The notes under the pieces were generated by a model. The model worked only from the letters and a program-made list of their open reading frames with translations, searched no databases and was not told the origin of the DNA. From Saccharospirillum salsuginis (lineage in GTDB: Bacteria > Pseudomonadota > Gammaproteobacteria > Pseudomonadales > Natronospirillaceae), in assembly GCF_014651855.1 (NCBI RefSeq), contig NZ_BMXR01000020.1:1-37138 (forward strand): a stretch of DNA of 37,138 nt. The letters are read 5' to 3'. A program made the translations under genes and the position numbers. Below, one piece after another: positions 31,390-37,138 of this stretch (within the stretch, counting starts at the first letter, position 1; every line of letters begins with the position of its first letter).

Positions 31390-32424
31390 TTAGCCGAGGG
31401 GCTGCAACAGTCCGACCGCTTCTCGTAGATAGTCCTGCTTTTGTTTCGGTAGAGTACCCGCCTTGACCGGCAACATGCCATGCCACCATCCACTGTCTTT
31501 ACCAGCCTTGAAGATCACCAGGTCCCCGGGGGCGGCAAATGTGACCTCAAAGCGTTGGATATCAATAGTGCCGTCGGTAGCCCTGGTTTGTCGAGCAACG
31601 TAAAACTCGCCCCCGGTAAAGTCCTTTTGAGGTTCGCTCAACATCAAAACGGCTTGTACCGGTGGATTTTCAGAGTTGTTGTCCTGATGCGCCCAGTTCT
31701 CGGCACCTTCACCGGCCCGCAGGAGGATGCTTTTACGCGTCAGGGGCATGTGCCCCAGTGGGTGAAGGTTAGGCTCCTGGCGACTGACCAACAATCGTTC
31801 CAGTGTTCTCACCAGTGCATTATGCCAGTCAGGCGGTTTCGATAAATCCATATAGTCACTGGGTGGGCAGCCAGCGACACCGTTGCCCACGGTATGGGCC
31901 AACTTAGTTATCTTAGCCTGCTGGGAGTCGGGCAGGGGAGATAGAGTGGCGTCAGGCACCGCATTGCGAATGACACAGGCGCCGTAGTGTTCCAACTGAC
32001 TCCAAAGGGCGGATTGATGAGTCGATGTTATGGCATTGTCGTCCAGTGGCCCGCTCAGGCCGTCGTCTGCTTCGGGCAGTGAGTGCCTGTCTATCTGTAT
32101 AGAGGGTGCCGATCTGCTGGTCGGCTCGTTGGATGACCCATTGCTACCACTGACCGAGCCCTCAAGCCGATGACAGTCCCGGGCCGCATCAAAGAGGCCG
32201 CCTACGGCGATACGAAACGGCGTCGTATTGGTCGCGACCCACCCTAATCCGATCGCGTCCAATGCCTGGCGCACAACGACTTGCTTTCCTGCATTGAAGT
32301 CTTTCAGGTTAAGACGGCCAAGCGCTTGCCATACTGCTGGTTCGGTATTGGCCAACAGGCTAGTTTTCGGAAACCCGGCCTTAATGAAGCTGTCGGACCA
32401 TTCAGGCCAGTCTTGCGTACCCAT
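31390..32424 (-). CDS. 2-oxoglutarate/Fe(II)-dependent oxygenase-like protein
   Basis: This 344-residue protein has a C-terminal double-stranded beta-helix oxygenase domain (about 205-335). The iron triad is visible as H246-x-D248 (NWAHQDNN) and H315 (GWWHGMLPV), with VQAVLMLSEPQKDFTGGEFY and FAAPGDLVIFKAG as core strands, like prolyl-4-hydroxylase/PKHD-type enzymes. A basic residue for 2-oxoglutarate after the last His is probably K321 or K327. The N-terminal 200 residues are not recognised and include a Ser/Gly-rich linker (about 88-110). AGGGGG precedes the ATG. It probably hydroxylates a protein or small molecule; target unknown. Confidence 0.78.
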   Translation of the reverse strand: MGTQDWPEWSDSFIKAGFPKTSLLANTEPAVWQALGRLNLKDFNAGKQVVVRQALDAIGLGWVATNTTPFRIAVGGLFDAARDCHRLEGSVSGSNGSSNEPTSRSAPSIQIDRHSLPEADDGLSGPLDDNAITSTHQSALWSQLEHYGACVIRNAVPDATLSPLPDSQQAKITKLAHTVGNGVAGCPPSDYMDLSKPPDWHNALVRTLERLLVSRQEPNLHPLGHMPLTRKSILLRAGEGAENWAHQDNNSENPPVQAVLMLSEPQKDFTGGEFYVARQTRATDGTIDIQRFEVTFAAPGDLVIFKAGKDSGWWHGMLPVKAGTLPKQKQDYLREAVGLLQPLG

Positions 32425-32589
32425 TGTTCAACCCCCTTCATTGGCGACCCCTCATAACGATATACCGACTGGTTTGGCATTTCGACTACAGGATAACCCG
32501 GAGTTACAGGATTGGGCCGGTCGACAGCTGCGGGAAGGAATTGCTCTTATTACCTGAAACTGAGGAGCTTCAGTCTGATCTGCCAACCT

Positions 32590-32615
32590 GGATGTGATGC
32601 ATTTGCACCACATCC
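32590..32615. repeat. Interrupted palindrome upstream of lipoprotein region
   Basis: Outer arms GGATGTG (32590-32596) and CACATCC (32609-32615) flank inner arms TGCA / TGCA with one mismatched base pair between them and a TT centre. It is a 26-base dyad in the non-coding stretch between the oxygenase start and the lipoprotein genes. It could be an operator or an RNA hairpin. Confidence 0.5.
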
Positions 32616-32689
32616 AAGCTCCGACCTTTGCTATAGGCTGAAGGTTTGAACGCGACGTTGTGTCGTATATGGCTCGGAGGCAGGAAATC

Positions 32690-32872
32690 ATGAAAATGTC
32701 CAGGCGGAACCCCTGAGTCACCTTGCTGCTGGCAGCCTTGATGCTGGTCATCGTGGGAGGGTGTCAGCCTTCGGGAAGCAACGATCATGGCGAAGTGACA
32801 GCAACTCCCGTTCGGACACCCGTTCCGATACAGGAGCCGGAGATGGGTAAGCGTGACTTTTGCTGTCTAATA
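32690..32872 (+). pseudogene. Broken lipoprotein leader with in-frame TGA
   Basis: An ATG at 32690 with AGGAAATC before it begins MKMSRRNP, then hits TGA at 32714-32716. The same frame resumes at once as a lipoprotein signal: VTLLLAALMLVIVGGC with lipobox VGGC, then a Pro/Thr/Val-rich tail. A single CGA to TGA change would explain the stop. Without it this frame would have run through, with no other stop, into the next lipoprotein gene. It may be the remnant of a small lipoprotein or of an older upstream start. The end at 32872 is approximate. Confidence 0.5.
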
Positions 32873-32917
32873 GCCAATACAAACAGATTCATACCACTGA
32901 GGACGGGAGGACGCATT

Positions 32918-34810
32918 TTGAATCTTTCTCTGAAACCTAAACTGTTAACTGCGTTGCTGGCGATCTTTGCGCTGGCAGGATGTAATGAAACAGGTAGTTC
33001 GGGCGACACTTCGGATAATTCCGACGAGCAGAACCAAGATTCGACGACCACAGACGATTCGGACTCGTCTGATGGAGAAGATTCAGGTGGTGATTCAACG
33101 TTGACCGTTGCGAATGTATATCCATCAGACGGCAGCACAGACGTCCCGGTCGGTGCGGCAGTCTATGCCGAAATGGATAAAGACATCGATAGTACGTTCA
33201 ACAGCAACGAAATGGAACTGACTCTACAGGGCACATTGGTTCCCGGCAGTGTCGACAGCTTGAACGGTACTCATACAAAACGGATCACCTATACCCCGTC
33301 GGAGGAGCTGGAAACGAATACTGAATATCACGTCACGTTGAATGCTGGTCAGCTTACCGCTAATGACGGCAGCACTTTGGCCAGTGACTATCAATGGAGC
33401 TTCACAACCGGTGGATTGAGTTGGTCAAGTGACCTTCAGTTGGATGGCAGTGCCGATGCCGTTTATGATCCGGTCGGATTGAAACCACTGGACAGCAACT
33501 TTGTCGATACTGCTATCGACGCCGAGGGCAATGTTCTGACGGTTTGGGTAGAATTGAACGCAGACCAAACGACTTTCGATGTGGTTTTCAGGCGGTACGA
33601 CGTTAGCACCGACCAATTGAGCAGTAGAAAGGTAATTGGTCAGACCACATCCGCATTCGGCGCCAGTAATGACAAATGGGTGCAAACCCGTCCATCGATC
33701 GCCCTGGACGGACAGGGCAATGCCTGGGTAGCTTGGGCAGAGAATACCGAAGCCTCTCAGCGCATGCTGGTCCGGTACTATTCCAAGAGCGGCGGTTGGG
33801 AAGCAGCCCAAGAACTGGCGACCGACACCAATACCGAAACCAACGTGGAACACTACAAATCACCCGACTTACAGGTCAACAACAGTGGCGACGCGGTGGT
33901 TGTCTGGGCACAAAACAAAGCCAGCAACAACGCTGAGACCATCGACATGATTCGCGCTTCCACGTACCAGGCCGACAGTGGTGCCTGGTCCTACAAAGCA
34001 AAACTGGAAGCCTATGACGAGGTAGCGGGTATAGATGCCGACTGGTACGAACGGCGCGCCGTTAACCCGGCGGTTGCTCTGCAGGAAGATGGAACCGCCA
34101 TTGCCGTCTGGGTTGAGAACTTCAATCCGGACAGCCAGTATTCGGGTACAGAGGAGACGGTCTTCGCCCGTCGATTCGACGGCACTGATTGGAGTGCCAC
34201 TGCGACAAGACTGGAGTCGGTCGACCTCGGAACACATAGCGATATGCGTCCGCGTATTCAGGTAGCCGATGCCGGTGTCACCGGTGTGTTCTGGGATCAC
34301 CCAGACGAAGGATTTCGCTTCGCCACGCATAGCGCAACCGGCGGCTGGTCCGGAACAAGCACCTTATTTGCGACGTCCGATGCCGAACTGGTCCGCTATC
34401 GAGCCGCAGCGGATGGAACCCATTTACTGGCCTGGTATGAAAGCGATGAATTGACGGTCAGTCAGAAAACCGGCAGTGGCAGTTGGAGTTCACCACAATC
34501 GGTTTCCGTGGATGTCATTGCCGTTCAGGAGATTCTTCCTGTAATAACCGTAACCGGTGACATGCATATCGGTGTGGTCGACGGCTCGGTCTTTTCTCCT
34601 GCTAATTCCCTGGGCATTGAGATGGTCAGCCACCTTGGCGGTCAATGGAAGGCGTCGGGTTCCGTCACCGAGCAAAACGCTGTCTGGCCCGATATGGAGA
34701 TCAACAGCCAGGGAACCTTCGCTTTGGCTTACCACGTTGATATGGGCCAGTTGCCTGAAACTGGAATGGACGGGTGGTCCAGCAAAACGTACCTTTTGTA
34801 TTCTGACTAG
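32918..34810 (+). CDS. Lipoprotein with SbsA-type Ig domain and propeller-like repeats
   Basis: This is a 630-residue predicted surface or periplasmic lipoprotein. The start is a TTG at 32918 with GGGAGG seven bases upstream; the longer frame from 32723 contains a second, separate lipoprotein signal and is not used. The lipobox LAGC gives C22. Then an acidic Ser/Asp/Thr linker (about 23-62), a Big_5 (SbsA-like) Ig domain (about 64-170: VYPSDGSTDVPVGAAVYAEM ... YQWSFTTG), and six or seven repeats of a DxxGNxxxVWxE-type strand motif (first ones near residues 201, 264, 320), suggesting a beta-propeller. Probable role in adhesion or polymer binding; unproven. Confidence 0.82.
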   Translation: MNLSLKPKLLTALLAIFALAGCNETGSSGDTSDNSDEQNQDSTTTDDSDSSDGEDSGGDSTLTVANVYPSDGSTDVPVGAAVYAEMDKDIDSTFNSNEMELTLQGTLVPGSVDSLNGTHTKRITYTPSEELETNTEYHVTLNAGQLTANDGSTLASDYQWSFTTGGLSWSSDLQLDGSADAVYDPVGLKPLDSNFVDTAIDAEGNVLTVWVELNADQTTFDVVFRRYDVSTDQLSSRKVIGQTTSAFGASNDKWVQTRPSIALDGQGNAWVAWAENTEASQRMLVRYYSKSGGWEAAQELATDTNTETNVEHYKSPDLQVNNSGDAVVVWAQNKASNNAETIDMIRASTYQADSGAWSYKAKLEAYDEVAGIDADWYERRAVNPAVALQEDGTAIAVWVENFNPDSQYSGTEETVFARRFDGTDWSATATRLESVDLGTHSDMRPRIQVADAGVTGVFWDHPDEGFRFATHSATGGWSGTSTLFATSDAELVRYRAAADGTHLLAWYESDELTVSQKTGSGSWSSPQSVSVDVIAVQEILPVITVTGDMHIGVVDGSVFSPANSLGIEMVSHLGGQWKASGSVTEQNAVWPDMEINSQGTFALAYHVDMGQLPETGMDGWSSKTYLLYSD

Positions 34811-34823
34811 TGTCTAATACACC

Positions 34824-34848
34824 AGCCCGGCCCGTTGGGTCGGGCTTG
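34824..34848 (+). terminator. Hairpin after propeller lipoprotein
   Basis: AGCCCGGCCC (34824-34833), loop GTT, GGGTCGGGCT (34837-34846) with one G-T pair, starting 14 bases after the stop. Only TTG follows the stem directly. Confidence 0.6.
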
Positions 34849-35132
34849 CCAGACTACACGGGCAATCTTATGAGCCACGCACTTTTTTCGGGCGAAGATC
34901 TCTACGAGGAGCAATTGGAGGCACTGGCCGAGTGTGTGGCAACCTGGCGTGAGCGTCTGATGTCATTTATGACAACCCGTAATTATTTCTTGTGATCGAC
35001 TTCCCTTTTTCGGAAATTCCTTTCTCATAATCACTTTTTGTAGCTGTTCGATTCTCTCTTTTTTGGTATCTATCCCCCTCGGCGAGCCAGGACGTACGCC
35101 ATGGACACGGACACTCACGACCAGGGATACCC
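34849..35132. other. Gap before right-edge gene with possible tiny ORF
   Basis: About 280 bases. A 41-codon frame (34870-34995, MSHALFSGEDLYEEQLEALA onward) is open but has no ribosome site and an AT-rich end, so it is not called as a gene. The AT-rich part 34975-35070 (runs of T, TTTTTCGGAAATTCC) probably carries the promoter of the gene at 35133. Confidence 0.4.
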
Positions 35133-37138
35133 ATGAGCACCCAGAGGGACATCGCCCAACTCCCCGACGACGCCAAGAACTTTTTGCGCCGACAAGGCAT
35201 TTCACTGAATCCTTTGGTGTGGCACGCCAGTTACCGCTATCCGGATGACGCCAAACGGTTCGAACCGGAACGCACGCATCGGCGTTTTTATTTGCTGAAA
35301 GGCAACACCGGTTTCGAATTCCTTACCCGGCATTCGAACCACAAGCGCGGCATCGTGTACGCCATTCACCGCAGCGAAGGCATCGGCGGCCCCAAACCGG
35401 CCGCACCGCGGGTGGAGCTGAACCGACCCAAGGCAGAGGTGATTGAAGACACGCCGTTGCCGAACGGCACACCGGGCGTGGAGCCGGAGGTGGCACCCGA
35501 GTTCTACGCCCAACTGCGGTTCACCTACCCGGATGGGTCCGGCGTGGTTGCGCCGTTCACCATCGAAACCGATACCGAAGCGTTCGAAGGCCGCCTCATC
35601 GGTGGCAACACCCGCAAGCGACCGCTGAGCAAGGCGGGCACGGTCACCTACACCGTCGGCACACCGGTCTCGTTAGATGCGTGGCAAACCGAACTGGACC
35701 GGTTGAAAGACCATTGCCAAGCCCTGGCGGATGCCCGGGACGACACCGGCGACACCCAACACATCCCCAACCGGCTGCAACCGCTGCACCTGATCAACAC
35801 CCGGGTACTGACGCCGGGCAACCCGGCCGACATGCCCACCGAGCTGTTCAGCGCGGGCTACCCCTTCGGCCCCTTGTTCGATACCGCCGCCACCTTCTGG
35901 AGTCGGCAAAAGCACCGGCCGGATCTGTTTCAGGACGCTTTCAGGGCGCAGTGCCCGTTGGAGCCCGAGGTACTGGCCCGAGACGTCGGCATGAGCCTGG
36001 GCCTGTCCACCCGTTCGATCCGGATAGACACCGTATCCCGCTGCCTGCTGGATCTAATCCACGTGCTGAGCGATGAAACTGTTCTACAACCTCTGGTGAA
36101 CGTGGCGAGCGACTGGAACTACGCCGACCCCGAGGCCTGGGCGTTGGAAACCGCACTGGTGGCTCTGCTGAGCCAGCGTTGCCCTAAAGTTGATGGTATC
36201 CATCCAGGCAACGAATCGCCGTACCACGCCCTGCTGGCAGACATCGGCCAAAGCCTGATGCAATTGGCCGAGTGGATGCGCCAACAGGCCAAGGTGCTGA
36301 CCCAGTCCGCGCCGGACTCGCAATTGGTCACCGCCACTCTTCAAGTACCGGAGCTCAGCACCCAATGGCCCAGTGTGCCGGAACCCAACTGGGTGGAACT
36401 GAACTACGACGACCGCGAGCAGCCCTTTCCCCAAGGTACCCAACTCGCCTACTGGCTCTACGACGACAACGACGAACTGCTCTACCAGGGCGAGGACCTG
36501 ATCCCCGGCCAACCCAAACGCTTCCTGCTGCCGGATGAGGTACAGGACGTCAGCTACCGCTTCGCCTATGTACCGAAGCGCCCGGGCGTACCCGAAGACC
36601 AGACCACCTTCGACAGCCTGTTCCGGGCCTTCGGTGAACCCATCGTTCACCTCTACGACGTCGGCCCCATCGTCGACTGGGAGAAAGGCCGGCCTTACAC
36701 CTCGCGCACCAACACCGGCCGTTCGATGCAATTACGGCCGGTTCAGGTCGATTTGCTGCAACGCGCGCTGGAGGCGATCAATCTGCCGGAGGACGAACGC
36801 GGTCATCCACTCCCCAACTCCTATGTGCTGCTGGCCGACGCCGACAGCACCGAGGCGGACATCCGCGCCGAGATCGAAAAACAACTCGGCAGCGGCCTCA
36901 CCGAGGACGACTGGCAACTGGTCGAACAACAACTCGCCCCGCTGACCCCGACCGAACCCAAGATCCTCGACCTCACCTGGCTCTACGCCGACCTGCTGTT
37001 CCGCGCCGCCGCCGAACGCTACGAAGACCCGGACGTGCAGAAGCTGATCCAGGATCTGGAAGAACTGGAAGCGTTAAAGGAAAATGTCCCCCGGGACCCG
37101 TGGTGGCTGCGCTACAACCTCTTCCCGACCGAGGAAAA
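35133..37138 (+). CDS. Large unidentified protein, open at window edge
   Basis: An uninterrupted frame of 668 codons runs from ATG 35133 (AGGGA five bases upstream) to the last base, so the gene is incomplete. There is no signal peptide. The N-terminus reads STQRDIAQLPDDAKNFLRRQ; around residue 90-130 comes a Pro-rich stretch; the middle has a strand-rich segment (WVELNYDDREQPFPQGTQLA, then LAYWLYDDNDELLYQGEDL). The C-terminal part seen is helical and acidic, near the edge with RDPWWLRYNLFP. I do not recognise a family. A large soluble protein with beta-sandwich-like pieces would fit a polymorphic toxin or type VI secretion cargo, but no VgrG, PAAR or immunity gene is visible, so that is speculation. 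Confidence 0.75.
   Translation, partial: MSTQRDIAQLPDDAKNFLRRQGISLNPLVWHASYRYPDDAKRFEPERTHRRFYLLKGNTGFEFLTRHSNHKRGIVYAIHRSEGIGGPKPAAPRVELNRPKAEVIEDTPLPNGTPGVEPEVAPEFYAQLRFTYPDGSGVVAPFTIETDTEAFEGRLIGGNTRKRPLSKAGTVTYTVGTPVSLDAWQTELDRLKDHCQALADARDDTGDTQHIPNRLQPLHLINTRVLTPGNPADMPTELFSAGYPFGPLFDTAATFWSRQKHRPDLFQDAFRAQCPLEPEVLARDVGMSLGLSTRSIRIDTVSRCLLDLIHVLSDETVLQPLVNVASDWNYADPEAWALETALVALLSQRCPKVDGIHPGNESPYHALLADIGQSLMQLAEWMRQQAKVLTQSAPDSQLVTATLQVPELSTQWPSVPEPNWVELNYDDREQPFPQGTQLAYWLYDDNDELLYQGEDLIPGQPKRFLLPDEVQDVSYRFAYVPKRPGVPEDQTTFDSLFRAFGEPIVHLYDVGPIVDWEKGRPYTSRTNTGRSMQLRPVQVDLLQRALEAINLPEDERGHPLPNSYVLLADADSTEADIRAEIEKQLGSGLTEDDWQLVEQQLAPLTPTEPKILDLTWLYADLLFRAAAERYEDPDVQKLIQDLEELEALKENVPRDPWWLRYNLFPTEE

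Noticed and set aside
34870..34995. 41-codon frame before the right-edge gene
   Set aside because: No ribosome site and an AT-rich 3' end unlike the neighbouring coding DNA; kept only as a note in the gap entry.

Overview
The window reads as chromosomal DNA of a high-GC, chitin-degrading gammaproteobacterium. The evidence is the nudF/DUF1249/cpdA block divergent from tolC (an arrangement also found in enterobacteria), two secreted GH18 chitinases, GTAGG-type intergenic inverted repeats, and many short two-gene units with AraC, LysR or LuxR regulators. A marine or halophilic Oceanospirillales-like host is my inference; no rRNA or other taxonomic marker is present. I saw no tRNA, rRNA, CRISPR array, integrase or intact insertion sequence.

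Layout. 1-362 is non-coding and carries a long structured repeat. 363-2469 (minus) is nudF, a DUF1249 gene and cpdA, divergent from tolC (2716-4041). A glutathione S-transferase follows (4150-4809). 5141-10527 holds two consecutive secreted chitinases: one with duplicated N-terminal beta-sandwich domains, and one with chitin-binding modules at both ends plus a ChiC-type domain. Glutaminase (minus) and a DUF4386 membrane protein divergent from an AraC/GyrI-like regulator lead to 13587. From 13584 to 20226 lies the least explained block: two overlapping P-loop GTPase genes, flanked by two diverged paralogous lipoproteins, then an orphan peptide-type substrate-binding lipoprotein. Next come an adenine/adenosine deaminase, a MalT-type LuxR regulator, a 74-residue conserved-looking protein and an NAD(P)-binding reductase.

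25198-29428 is regulator-rich: a LysR gene divergent from a nitroreductase that carries a one-base frameshift, a second LysR gene, and an AraC/VOC/small membrane protein operon. From about 29.4 to 34.8 kb the base composition becomes visibly less GC-rich and the genes look accessory: a HigB/HigA (NadS-like) toxin-antitoxin pair with a clear palindromic operator, an SRPBCC protein, small membrane proteins, an iron/2-oxoglutarate oxygenase, and a lipoprotein with an SbsA-type Ig domain and beta-propeller-like repeats. A broken lipoprotein leader lies just upstream of that last gene. The window ends inside a large unidentified gene (35133 onward) that is still open at the right edge.

How the genes work together. 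The chitinases, with TolC nearby as a general export outer-membrane channel, suggest polymer degradation outside the cell. The GTPase/lipoprotein block is the best candidate for an undescribed envelope system, but its function cannot be read from sequence alone.
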